Part shown: positions 54,038 through 64,000 of the stretch, piece by piece
How the letters are laid out: each line of letters opens with the position of its first letter
Numbering within the stretch: position 1 is the first letter of the stretch
Assembly (NCBI GenBank): GCA_023259375.1
Contig: JAHFQC010000011.1
Location: 23,362-87,361, forward strand
From: Alphaproteobacteria bacterium
Lineage (GTDB): Bacteria > Pseudomonadota > Alphaproteobacteria > Micropepsales > Micropepsaceae
Direction of reading: 5' to 3'
DNA length: 64,000 nucleotides
Notes under the pieces: model-generated
Database searches by the model: none
Told to the model about the DNA's origin: nothing
What the model saw: the letters and a program-made list of their open reading frames with translations, nothing else
Position numbers and translations under genes: made by a program

Positions 54038-54877
54038 CTACTTCTTCTCGCCCATCGGCAGGATGGCGGCCTTCAGCGGCCGTCCGGTCCATTGCACCAT
54101 GTGATTGAGCGGACCGTGGCCTTTGCCGAAGCCTGGCGCATCGGCGATGGCGGCCTGGACGTATTCGCGCGCCTTGGCGACCGCGATCGAAAGCGGCAGG
54201 CCTTTGGCAAGGTTGGCGGCGATCCCCGAGGCCAGCGTGCAGCCGGTGCCGTGCGTGTGGCGCGTCTTGATCCGCGGGAAGCCGTAGCTGTCTTCGCCGT
54301 GCTCCCAGATCAGAATGTCGTCGATGGTCGCCTTGGTTGAATGGCCGCCCTTGATCAGCGCCGCCTTCGCACCCATATCGCGCAGGATCGCCGCCGCCTT
54401 GCGCAAGGAGACGCGGTCGGTGCGGGTGATCCCCGTCAGCCGCTTGGTCTCCGGAATGTTCGGCGTGACCAGGGTGGCGAGCGGGATGAGCTGCTTGATG
54501 ACGGTCTTTTCCGCATCAGGCTTCAGCAGTGCCGCCCCCGACGTCGCCACCATCACCGGATCGACCACCAGCGGGATATCCGGCGCGTATTCTTTCAGCG
54601 TCGCAGCAACAACACGGACAATCGCGGCATTGGCCAGCATGCCGGTCTTGATCGCATCGGCACCAATATCTTTGAGGCAGGCGATGATCTGCTGCCGCAC
54701 AATATCCGGCGGCACGGCATGTACGGCGGTGACGCCGGTCGTGTTCTGCGCCGTGATCGCGGTGATCGCCGTCATGGCGTAAACGCCGAAGGCGCTCGCC
54801 GTCTTGATGTCGGCCTGAATGCCGGCGCCGCCTGACGAGTCGGAGCCGGCAATGATCAGCAGGCGCTTAAGGCTCAC
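54038..54877 (-). CDS. thiD: Hydroxymethylpyrimidine/phosphomethylpyrimidine kinase
   Basis: 279 residues of the ribokinase fold. It phosphorylates HMP and HMP-P in thiamine synthesis. [20 protein letters not shown] is the substrate-binding start, [10 protein letters not shown] the middle motif, and [20 protein letters not shown] the anion hole with the catalytic Asp position occupied by TGC in the ThiD pattern. The ATG overlaps the glmM stop by four bases. No TPP riboswitch is apparent upstream, so it is probably transcribed with glmM. Confidence 0.95.
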   Translation of the reverse strand: MSLKRLLIIAGSDSSGGAGIQADIKTASAFGVYAMTAITAITAQNTTGVTAVHAVPPDIVRQQIIACLKDIGADAIKTGMLANAAIVRVVAATLKEYAPDIPLVVDPVMVATSGAALLKPDAEKTVIKQLIPLATLVTPNIPETKRLTGITRTDRVSLRKAAAILRDMGAKAALIKGGHSTKATIDDILIWEHGEDSYGFPRIKTRHTHGTGCTLASGIAANLAKGLPLSIAVAKAREYVQAAIADAPGFGKGHGPLNHMVQWTGRPLKAAILPMGEKK

Positions 54878-56220
54878 GCGGAGGCTTCCGCGATGGCATC
54901 GGCAATGACTCCGACCACCGAATTGATCGCCTTCTCGTCTTCGCCTTCGGCCATGATGCGGATGAGCGGCTCGGTGCCGGACTTGCGCACCAGGATGCGG
55001 CCCTTGCCGTCGAGCTTGGTGCGGCAGTCATCGATGGTCTTCTTGACCTTGGCGTTTTCGAGCGGCGCGCCGTGCTTGAAGCGCACGTTCTTGAGGACCT
55101 GCGGCAGCGGCTCGAACAGATGGCAGGCGGCGGAGGCCGGCTTGCCTTCCTTAGCGATCGCGGCCAGCACCTGCAGGCCGGCAATGAGGCCGTCGCCGGT
55201 GGTGCAGAAGTCGTTGAGCACGATATGGCCCGACTGCTCGCCGCCGACGTTGTAGCCGCCCTTCTTCATCTCCTCGATGACATAGCGGTCGCCCACCGAA
55301 GCGCGCACCAGCTTGAGGTCGAGGCTGCCGAGATAGCGTTCCAGGCCGACGTTCGACATCACCGTGCCGACCACGCCGCCGCCGTGCAGGGTCTCCGATT
55401 TCTTCCAGCTCGAGGCGATCAGCGCCAGCACCTGGTCGCCGTCGATGATGCGGCCGGCTTCGTCGGCCAAGACCACGCGATCGGCATCGCCGTCGAGCGC
55501 CAGACCGAAATCGGCCCGCACTTCGCGCACCTTGGCGCACATCTGCTCGGGCGCGGTCGAACCGCATTCGAGATTGATGTTGAAGCCGTCGGGTTCGACA
55601 CCGAGCGGAATGATCTCCGCCCCGAGTTCCCACAGCACCGCAGGGGCAACCTTATAGGACGCGCCGTTGGCGCAATCGATGACGACCCTCAAACCGTCGA
55701 GGCGCAGATGGCGGGGAAACGTGCCCTTCACCAGCTCGATGTAGCGCGCCTGCGCATCGTCGATACGCTTGGCGCGGCCGAGCTTGGAAGCCGCCGCCAG
55801 ACCCGCTTCGAGGCCGTTCAGCATCAGCGCTTCAATCTGCTCTTCGCGCGCATCCGACAGCTTGTTGCCGTCAGGTCCGAACAGTTTGATGCCGTTGTCG
55901 GTATAGGGATTGTGCGAGGCCGAGATCATCACACCGAGATCGGCGCGCAGGGATCGCGTCAGCATCGCCACCGCCGGGGTCGGCAAGGGTCCGAACTGGA
56001 ACACGTCCATGCCGACGGCCGTGAAGCCGGCGACCATCGCGTTCTCGACCATGTAGCCCGAGAGGCGGGTGTCCTTGCCGATCACCACGCGGCCGCGGTG
56101 TTCGCCGCGACGGAAGATGCGACCGGCGGCCATACCGACCTTCATGGCAATCTCGGCCGTCATCGGATGGCTATTGGCTTGGCCGCGAATGCCGTCGGTT
56201 CCGAAAAACTTGCGCGTCAT
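54874..56220 (-). CDS. glmM: Phosphoglucosamine mutase
   Basis: 448 residues. It converts glucosamine-6-phosphate to glucosamine-1-phosphate for UDP-GlcNAc and peptidoglycan. The start [11 protein letters not shown], the phosphoserine loop [18 protein letters not shown] (active Ser about 101), the metal loop [12 protein letters not shown] and the sugar loop GGEQSGHIV are all present. Start 56220 has GAGGGG upstream; the frame is open to 56259. It lies between folP and thiD. Confidence 0.97.
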   Translation of the reverse strand: MTRKFFGTDGIRGQANSHPMTAEIAMKVGMAAGRIFRRGEHRGRVVIGKDTRLSGYMVENAMVAGFTAVGMDVFQFGPLPTPAVAMLTRSLRADLGVMISASHNPYTDNGIKLFGPDGNKLSDAREEQIEALMLNGLEAGLAAASKLGRAKRIDDAQARYIELVKGTFPRHLRLDGLRVVIDCANGASYKVAPAVLWELGAEIIPLGVEPDGFNINLECGSTAPEQMCAKVREVRADFGLALDGDADRVVLADEAGRIIDGDQVLALIASSWKKSETLHGGGVVGTVMSNVGLERYLGSLDLKLVRASVGDRYVIEEMKKGGYNVGGEQSGHIVLNDFCTTGDGLIAGLQVLAAIAKEGKPASAACHLFEPLPQVLKNVRFKHGAPLENAKVKKTIDDCRTKLDGKGRILVRKSGTEPLIRIMAEGEDEKAINSVVGVIADAIAEASA

Positions 56221-56272
56221 TGCCCCTCGCAGAAATTGGATCGAGCCGGATAATACCAAATAAATCGGCGTG

Positions 56273-57082
56273 TTAAGTTGACGTTGTGCTACCGGTTAAT
56301 ATGGCATTCCAGGTCTTAAGACCACTGGCCAGAGCGGCCGGGTCGTGGGTGCGGATATAGTCCGCTCCCGCCTGACATGCAAAGAGTTCGGCCGCCAATG
56401 TCGCAGGTCCCGCCTCCGCCGCGGGACGTCCGCCGCGCAAGAACGATTTGCGTGACACCGAAATGAGAACGGGGAGACCGAAGGCCTGTTTGAGGTCGCC
56501 GATCCGGCGCAACACCTCGTGGGATGACTCGGAATGACGGCCAAGGAACATCCCCATTCCGGGATCGACGATCAGCCGGTTGCGGGCAACGCCCGCCTTG
56601 ATCAAGGCGCCCAGACGGTCTTCAAAGAATTCCAGAATACGTCCGTAGACGGTATCCGGCGGCACGTCGTCGGCGGTCGCACGGCCCTCGGTTTGAACCG
56701 CATGCATCACGATGAGCTTGGCATCGCTGGCGGCGAGCGAGGGGTAAAGCGACTCGTCGGGAAAGCCGTGGATGTCATTCAAATAGGCTACGCCGGCGCC
56801 AAGCGCCCAGCGCTGCACGGCGGGAGAAAATGTATCGATGGACAACGGTACGCCATCGCGGGAAAGCGCGGCCACCACTGGGGCTAGGCGTGCGATCTCC
56901 ACCTCGGGCGGTACAGGTTCCGATTTCGGATTGGACGCCGCCGCCCCGATATCAAGCCCGTGCGCACCACCGGCCATCAAAGCGCGGCCGTGCGCGAGCG
57001 CAGCGTCGGTCAGCAGATACTTGCCGCCGTCGGAAAACGAATCCGCGGTGACATTGAGGATGCCGAGAAGAATCGGAGTCAT
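56273..57082 (-). CDS. folP: Dihydropteroate synthase
   Basis: 269 residues of the DHPS TIM barrel. It condenses p-aminobenzoate with hydroxymethylpterin pyrophosphate in folate synthesis. Motifs: [89 protein letters not shown]. Some are diverged from the usual DGGRF/GGESTRPG, so it may be a variant. ATG 57082 begins directly before the first strand. It sits between ftsH and glmM, as in many alphaproteobacteria. Confidence 0.93.
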   Translation of the reverse strand: MTPILLGILNVTADSFSDGGKYLLTDAALAHGRALMAGGAHGLDIGAAASNPKSEPVPPEVEIARLAPVVAALSRDGVPLSIDTFSPAVQRWALGAGVAYLNDIHGFPDESLYPSLAASDAKLIVMHAVQTEGRATADDVPPDTVYGRILEFFEDRLGALIKAGVARNRLIVDPGMGMFLGRHSESSHEVLRRIGDLKQAFGLPVLISVSRKSFLRGGRPAAEAGPATLAAELFACQAGADYIRTHDPAALASGLKTWNAILTGSTTST

Positions 57083-57185
57083 AAGCGCAATTCCACGAAC
57101 CAACACAGACTGACACTGCCCATCGGGCAAAAGGCAAAAGGGCCCGGAAACCCGAGCCCTTCTACTCTCATCTCTGCAATCCGGC

Positions 57186-59105
<1,920 letters not shown>

Positions 59106-59253
59106 GGCGGTCCTTTCTCGGTGGCCATTCGGCCTCGACAAGACGGAAAAACGTTATCCTATAGATAGGCAGTTTTTTCGTCCTTGCCAGATTTAGAAAC
59201 GGTAAGGAATTTAACCGCCTGGGGCAAGATTATGCCGTAACCCGTTTAAAAAC

Positions 59254-60387
59254 CTATTTGGGCCGAGGGCGAGGTTTTACAGGGCCGCTGCGGCCTTTTT
59301 CCGCTTCAATCAGCAGCGTTCCAGGTCCGAACAGCCGCGCAGCCTTGGGCGCCGGACCGAGGCGGCAACCATGCAAAGTCCGCCCTCCTCCAAGGAAATT
59401 CCCGGTAATTGCCGCCAACAAGGCCGACAACCGGTCGAACCGGGGACGGTAAGGATTGCCGCTCACGGTCATTAAGATCTTAGCGAGTGCCCTGAGGGCC
59501 AGTTCCGGGGGGGCGCCGGCCAATGCCGCGGGGTCCACGGCAAAGCCTTCCCGGAAGGGCTGACAGGCGCGGGCCAGGACGGCCTGGGAGACAATTTCGA
59601 GAGCTTCCCGGGCCCGGGCGAGGTGGATTGCCGTTTCCGCCAGACGCTCTGGGGTCAGCCCCAAGGGGGCAAGTTGCGGCCACGCCAGCCGGACGCGCAC
59701 CCGCGCGAAACGGGCGTCAGCATTCATAGGGTCTTCAATCCAGGTCTGCCGGCGCAGAAGCAGAAGCTCGCGCAAGGCGCGCCGCTGGATGCCCAAGAGC
59801 GGCCGGGCTACCACAACAGACGCAAAATCAGGATCGGGATACGGCGCCAGCACGCGCATCCCTGCTAGCCCGTCGACCCCGCTGCCACGCGCCAGCCGCA
59901 TCAGGATGGTCTCGGCCTGATCATCGCGGGTGTGAGCGACATAAACGGCCGCCAGTTTCTTCTTGCGGCAGAACTCTCCGATCAGCCGGTAGCGAAGACG
60001 GCGCGCCGAGGCTTCGATATCGGCCGCCGGCGGCGGCGCGGCAGAGGTCAGAATGTGGGCGTTGAGACCAGCCTTCTTGGCCCAGCGCACGACTCTTTTT
60101 ACCTCGGCGGCCGCTTCGGACCTCAAACCGTGGTCAACGGTGAGCACTACGGGCGGCGGCAAGGCCTGCGCCTTGGCCCAATCGCGCAACAAATACATCA
60201 GCGCGAGAGAATCAGAGCCGCCCGACACCGCGACAGCCGCCGGCCACGGAGCACCCGATGCCGCCATCGCGTCGGCAAAGGCGACCGTCAGATCGTCACT
60301 GGCCCTTGCAGGACTTGGCGCGGATGGTTTGCGCCTGGCTGAGGATGACTGACGGGGCTTGCTTGTATTTGCCTTTGATCGCGCCAA
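59254..60387 (-). CDS. tilS: tRNA(Ile)-lysidine synthetase
   Basis: 377 residues. The PP-loop SGGSDS (about residues 55-60) and PVVLTVDHGLRSEA, then VAHTRDDQAETILMRLARGS, are the TilS signatures. It converts the wobble C of tRNA-Ile2 to lysidine, letting it read AUA. The N-terminal 30 residues overlap the end of cpoB by 92 bp and look disordered, so the true start may lie further in; no better ATG precedes the fold. It lies between cpoB and ftsH. Confidence 0.93.
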   Translation of the reverse strand: MARSKANTSKPRQSSSARRKPSAPSPARASDDLTVAFADAMAASGAPWPAAVAVSGGSDSLALMYLLRDWAKAQALPPPVVLTVDHGLRSEAAAEVKRVVRWAKKAGLNAHILTSAAPPPAADIEASARRLRYRLIGEFCRKKKLAAVYVAHTRDDQAETILMRLARGSGVDGLAGMRVLAPYPDPDFASVVVARPLLGIQRRALRELLLLRRQTWIEDPMNADARFARVRVRLAWPQLAPLGLTPERLAETAIHLARAREALEIVSQAVLARACQPFREGFAVDPAALAGAPPELALRALAKILMTVSGNPYRPRFDRLSALLAAITGNFLGGGRTLHGCRLGPAPKAARLFGPGTLLIEAEKGRSGPVKPRPRPK

Positions 60388-61174
60388 GCGTGACGCACCC
60401 TTTCTCTTTTTCCCCCAAGGCGATCAGCGACTGGCCGAGTTTCAGCATGCTCTCGGCGCCTTGCGGGTTGGAGGGATATTTCTTGATCTGCTCGGCAAAT
60501 GCCACCGCCGCAGCGGAGTAGTCCTTCTGCACAAAGGCAATGTTGCCGACCCAGTAGACCGCCTGAGCAGCCAACGGATCCTTCGGATTGGCATCCGCAA
60601 AGCCGCGGAAAGCAGCGCGCGCTTCATCGTAGCGGGCCCGGGCCAAGAGGTTCATCGCCTCGTCGTACTGGCCACGGGTTGCCGGAGCGGCCGAAGCCGC
60701 CGCAGGGCTCTGCTGGCCGACTGGAAGCGACCCAAGCGTGCCGCCATGGTTAGGCGTCGAGAGCGTCGCCACCGCCGCATTCGGATCGCAAGGAAGACTG
60801 TTGGTGGAACCGTCTGCCGCTGTGCTGGCACCCAGCTGCTGCGCCGCCAAGGCACACAACTTATAGTCGAAGTCTTTCTGCTGGCGATCGATGCGCTGGG
60901 CCAATTCCTGAATCTGATGCGCCAGGGCTTCGTTCTGACCGGTCGACTGGCGTAACGCGTTTTCGAGATCGCTCAACCGCTGGCGCAATTCGGCAATACC
61001 CGAATCCTGATCGTTCTCGCGCTGTTCGGCCTTGAGTCGGGCTGCCTTCTCCTCGTCGCTCTCGCCAAACAGGCCGCGCACTTCGATCGGATGCAGATAG
61101 CCGTAGCTTGCCGCGCCTGCCGGACACAGCATCATCGTCAATGCCGCGACGGCGGCGCCCATTCTCCAATTCAT
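60296..61174 (-). CDS. cpoB: Cell division coordinator CpoB (YbgF)
   Basis: 292 residues. A signal peptide (AAVAALTMMLCPAGA) is followed by an N-terminal coiled coil (about 50-105: IAELRQRLSDLENALRQSTG, HQIQELAQRIDRQQKDFDYK), a Ser/Ala/Pro linker, and a C-terminal TPR domain (YDEAMNLLARARYDEARAAF, VYWVGNIAFVQKDYSAAAVA, GAESMLKLGQSLIALGEKEK). It couples the Tol-Pal complex to peptidoglycan synthesis during division. It lies after pal on the same strand. Confidence 0.93.
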   Translation of the reverse strand: MNWRMGAAVAALTMMLCPAGAASYGYLHPIEVRGLFGESDEEKAARLKAEQRENDQDSGIAELRQRLSDLENALRQSTGQNEALAHQIQELAQRIDRQQKDFDYKLCALAAQQLGASTAADGSTNSLPCDPNAAVATLSTPNHGGTLGSLPVGQQSPAAASAAPATRGQYDEAMNLLARARYDEARAAFRGFADANPKDPLAAQAVYWVGNIAFVQKDYSAAAVAFAEQIKKYPSNPQGAESMLKLGQSLIALGEKEKGCVTLGAIKGKYKQAPSVILSQAQTIRAKSCKGQ

Positions 61175-61254
61175 ATCACTCTCCCGGACCGGGACATCTT
61201 AAAGCATAAACGGGGCGCGGGAAAAATTACGCTCCCGAAACCCTCAAAATACAA

Positions 61255-61278
61255 AGGGGCGCCGTCTCCGGCGCCCCT
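61255..61278 (-). terminator. Hairpin after pal
   Basis: AGGGGCGCC and GGCGCCCCT form a perfect 9-bp stem with a short loop; on the minus strand it is followed by TTTGTATTTTG. It lies 23 bp after the pal stop. It can reduce but may not abolish transcription into cpoB. Confidence 0.75.
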
Positions 61279-61300
61279 GATTCACGCGCTCGCAAGAAGC

Positions 61301-61813
61301 TTACGAGTTCGCGCCGGACGCAACGATCGTCACACCGCGACGATTCTGCGACCAGCAATCTTCCGTCGAATCTGTGCAGATCGGACGTTCCTTGCCGTAC
61401 GACACGGTGTCGACACGGGCGGCGGAAACGCCGAGGCTGACCAGATATTCCTTGACGGCGGTGGCGCGCTTCGCACCCAGGGCGATGTTGTATTCGCGGG
61501 TGCCGCGCTCGTCGGCATGACCTTCAACCGTCACCTTGATGTTCGGCCACTTGGCAAGCCAGGCAGCCTGACGCTGCAGGGTCGCCTTGTCGGCTTCGAG
61601 AACAGCATACTTGTTGTATTCGAAGTGGACAGTGTCACCGACGTTGACTTTCAGATCCTGCGCCGAGCCGGGCACGATCGAAGGAGCCGGCGGCGGGGCG
61701 GGCTGAGCAGCCGGAGGCGGCGGCGGCGGAGGCGGCGGGGCCTTCGTCGCGCAACCGGCGACAAACAGCGATAAAGCAACAACGGCCATCGGGCCGACAA
61801 CAAAATTCTTCAT
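61301..61813 (-). CDS. pal: Peptidoglycan-associated lipoprotein Pal
   Basis: 170 residues. Lipobox LFVAGC (lipidated Cys at about 21), then a Pro-rich linker with a run of prolines, and an OmpA-type domain: VHFEYNKYAVLEADKATLQR, KVTVEGHADERGTREYNIAL, GAKRATAVKEYLVSLGV. It anchors the outer membrane to peptidoglycan and binds TolB. It lies 114 bp after tolB. Confidence 0.97.
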   Translation of the reverse strand: MKNFVVGPMAVVALSLFVAGCATKAPPPPPPPPPAAQPAPPPAPSIVPGSAQDLKVNVGDTVHFEYNKYAVLEADKATLQRQAAWLAKWPNIKVTVEGHADERGTREYNIALGAKRATAVKEYLVSLGVSAARVDTVSYGKERPICTDSTEDCWSQNRRGVTIVASGANS

Positions 61814-61927
61814 GGTTATCCCAACTCCTCAAGCATAAGCGCGAGCCGACTGCGAGAACTCCGCGCTCCGATTTTTTCGCACCTACCCCAATACGCCCTC
61901 GGTCGACGGATTGTAAGGAGAATACAC

Positions 61928-63250
61928 CTACTGGATCAAGGGCGACCATGCCGGATCAGAGGCATCTCCCGGTGTGGAAACCCGTCTTTCGTTGCGACCT
62001 GTGACATCTATAGACCAGATTTGCGACCCGTGCCCGTTCCTGAGGGTGCGAGTGAACATTAGAACGCGTCCATTTGGGGCCCAAGTAGGACCTTCGTCCT
62101 GCCAGCCCGTCGACAGCAGCCGTTCGCCACTACCATCGGGATGCATGACTCCGATGCGGAACTGAGCGCTCATCACGCTGGTAAACGCGATCAAGTCTCC
62201 GCGAGGTGACCATACCGGCGTGCCGTGACGGCCTTCGCCAAAACTGACCCGGCGCTGGTTGGAGCCATCGGCGTTCATGATGTAAATCTGCTGGCTACCG
62301 CCGCGATCGGACTCGAACACGATCTGCTTGCCGTCCGGCGAGAATGATGGCGCCGTATCCACAGCCGGATCGTAGGTCAGCCGGCGCGTCTGGCGTGTGC
62401 GCAGGTCCATCATATAGATGTCGGAGTTGCCGCCGTTCTCCAGCGACATGACCACGAGATTCCCGTCCGGCGAAAACCGCGGCGAGAAGGTCATATTGGG
62501 GAAATCGCCCAGCTTTTCCTGCCGACCGGTTTCAAGATCGAACAGGAATACCCGCGGCTTACCCGTCGCGTAGGACATATAGGCGATCATTTGCGCGGAA
62601 GGGTTGAACCGCGGTGTCAAAACCAAAAAGCCGTTGGTCAAGAACGACGAGTTCCAGCCGTCCTCGTCCATGATGGCGAGCCGCTTCTGGCGGTGCAGAG
62701 CCGGACCGGACTCGGAAATGAAGACGATGCGGGTGTCGAAATAGCCCTTTTCACCCGTAATGCGCTGATAAATGGCATCCGAGATCATATGGGCGACCCG
62801 CCGCCATGTGGCCGGCTGGGTGGTGAACTGCAGACCCAGCATCTGGCTTTCGCCGTAGATATCCCAAAGCCGGAAATCCACCCGAAGCCGGCCATCGGGC
62901 TGCAACGATGCTTGCCCCGTGACCAAACCCTGTGCGTTGATGACCCGCCAGTTCTGGAAATTGGGTGCCACGTTGATGTTGCTGACGTGCTCGATGAACG
63001 ACTTGGGGTCGAGCGGCTTGAACAGACCCGAGCGTTCCAGATCGGCGCGCACAACCTGCGCAATGTTCGGAATCGCGGCAGCGTTGGCTGGACCTGCGGC
63101 AGGTGCCCCCGCCACCGAAATGAAATCCGGAATCGCGATCGGCAGAGGCTGAAGATTGCCCTGGTTGACGTCGACCTGCAGCGCGGCAAACGCGGGATGG
63201 CTCAACACCAGCCCCACAACGGCCACGACCATCAGACTCAGTCTTTTCAT
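61928..63250 (-). CDS. tolB: Tol-Pal system periplasmic protein TolB
   Basis: 440 residues. A signal peptide ([19 protein letters not shown]), an N-terminal domain ([20 protein letters not shown]) and a beta-propeller with repeats such as [40 protein letters not shown] and [20 protein letters not shown]. It binds Pal and TolA. The start at 63250 precedes the signal peptide; ATG 63256 is two codons upstream. Confidence 0.97.
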   Translation of the reverse strand: MKRLSLMVVAVVGLVLSHPAFAALQVDVNQGNLQPLPIAIPDFISVAGAPAAGPANAAAIPNIAQVVRADLERSGLFKPLDPKSFIEHVSNINVAPNFQNWRVINAQGLVTGQASLQPDGRLRVDFRLWDIYGESQMLGLQFTTQPATWRRVAHMISDAIYQRITGEKGYFDTRIVFISESGPALHRQKRLAIMDEDGWNSSFLTNGFLVLTPRFNPSAQMIAYMSYATGKPRVFLFDLETGRQEKLGDFPNMTFSPRFSPDGNLVVMSLENGGNSDIYMMDLRTRQTRRLTYDPAVDTAPSFSPDGKQIVFESDRGGSQQIYIMNADGSNQRRVSFGEGRHGTPVWSPRGDLIAFTSVMSAQFRIGVMHPDGSGERLLSTGWQDEGPTWAPNGRVLMFTRTLRNGHGSQIWSIDVTGRNERRVSTPGDASDPAWSPLIQ

Positions 63251-63267
63251 CGCCATTCTCCGACCTG

Positions 63268-64000
63268 TTATTCGACGGGGCTGCGCGGATCGAACGTAAA
63301 CACGATATCACGCCACAAATTGTACCGGTCTGCCGGCAGGCGGTACGGGGCACACTGATAAATGGCCCGCCGGCCCGCGTCTGCCGCCGCCCGCATATAC
63401 GGATCACTCGATGCGGCACCTGCCGATTCTGGCATTAATTTTGGCGCCTGTGCGACAGAACCGTCGCGATTGAGAAACAGCTCATAGCGGACAATCAGGC
63501 GTTCCGGATGCGGCCCGTAATCCGGCCGGGTCCAGCAACGGTTGATCTCGCTCTGCAGAAGAGTGATCAGATCGACGGTCATGGCGGTGCCTGCCCCCAT
63601 GCCTTGCACGGTTCGCTGAGCGACCTTGGCGTTGGCAGGCTTCTTCTTGGCCAGCAGCTTTTGGATATCGTTGATGTCGAACTTCTCGGTATCCGTCTTT
63701 TTCTCGGGCTTCGGCTTCGGCTGCACGTCCGGAGCAATATCGAGTTTCGGCGGCGCCACGTCGGGTGTGGGCTCCGGCTCCTGCTCTTTGACGTCAGGAG
63801 GTGTGAGGTCCTCCTTCTTGACCGTCGGCGCGACATTGTTCTGGTCCGCGACAGTAACGAGATCGACCGGCACCATCGAGACCATGTCGGTGGGCATTTC
63901 AAGCTTCTTTGAAAACGACACAAAAAGAGCGAGCACCAGCCCGGCATGGAGCAGGATCGAAACCAGGATGCCAAGGCGCGGAGCCGCCCGTTCCGCTGTC
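63268..64000 (-). CDS. tolA: TolA, 5' end outside the window
   Basis: The frame runs to the window edge. The visible N-terminus is the single helix ([20 protein letters not shown]), followed by a Pro/Glu/Lys-rich periplasmic stalk ([32 protein letters not shown]) and the C-terminal TolA domain ([60 protein letters not shown]). Two Cys may form the usual disulfide. It bridges the inner membrane TolQR to TolB/Pal. The stop is 17 bp before tolB's start. The start codon lies past 64000. Confidence 0.92.
   Translation of the reverse strand, partial: TAERAAPRLGILVSILLHAGLVLALFVSFSKKLEMPTDMVSMVPVDLVTVADQNNVAPTVKKEDLTPPDVKEQEPEPTPDVAPPKLDIAPDVQPKPKPEKKTDTEKFDINDIQKLLAKKKPANAKVAQRTVQGMGAGTAMTVDLITLLQSEINRCWTRPDYGPHPERLIVRYELFLNRDGSVAQAPKLMPESAGAASSDPYMRAAADAGRRAIYQCAPYRLPADRYNLWRDIVFTFDPRSPVE

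Noticed and set aside
54878..55000. TPP riboswitch for thiD
   Set aside because: The region is inside glmM; no THI-box-like sequence is visible, and thiD overlaps glmM by four bases.

Overview
The window looks like an alphaproteobacterial chromosome. The housekeeping block at the right end (tolA-tolB-pal-cpoB-tilS-ftsH-folP-glmM-thiD, then purA) has an alphaproteobacterial gene order. The long Caulobacter-type TonB receptor, the PEP-CTERM protein and the REP-like intergenic repeats fit an environmental soil or water lineage, possibly near Rhizomicrobium/Micropepsaceae. That genus-level guess is weak. From about 12.4 kb onward the DNA is uniformly GC-rich with tightly packed genes.

The first 12.4 kb is different: looser spacing, lower GC by eye, and many small unfamiliar genes. 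It carries a serine recombinase, a ribbon-helix-helix gene coupled to a tiny membrane-protein gene, a replication-initiator-like gene, four small DNA-binding or hypothetical genes, and long stretches of broken coding sequence. It ends exactly at a 47-base copy of the 3' end of tRNA-Gly(CCC) (12328-12374) with no 5' half. I read this as the distal junction of a genomic island integrated in tRNA-Gly; the intact tRNA and the integrase would lie left of the window. Next to the junction is a compact cargo cluster: a LysR regulator divergent from a tandem-GNAT acyltransferase-like protein, an isochorismatase-fold protein that has lost its catalytic Cys and Lys, and a PaaK-like adenylate-forming enzyme. 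This is the best candidate for an undescribed small-molecule pathway.

From 12.4 to 24 kb: a methyltransferase, a PEP-CTERM protein behind a sigma-54-type promoter, a very large membrane-bound patatin, a lysozyme-like protein with a membrane-embedded C-terminus, and a complete arsenic operon (arsR-arsM-47 aa peptide-arsC/arsN fusion-acr3). From 24 to 35 kb: a LytS/LytT-type two-component pair, a TonB receptor, and a CusBA-type metal efflux operon with two small secreted accessory proteins. From 35 to 42 kb: a shortened KdpD with KdpE but no kdpFABC, a CorC/HlyC protein, a sodium:solute symporter, and an SGNH esterase.

From 42 to 46.6 kb lies a four-gene operon for a 2-oxoacid:ferredoxin oxidoreductase. 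Its gamma subunit, a GltD-like flavoprotein and a 2x[4Fe-4S] ferredoxin are fused in one chain, and an XRE-cupin regulator closes the operon. From 46.8 to 52 kb: a ribbon-helix-helix protein, a ClC transporter, an HNH nuclease and a GH39-type glycosidase. The rest, to the right edge, is housekeeping and ends inside tolA.
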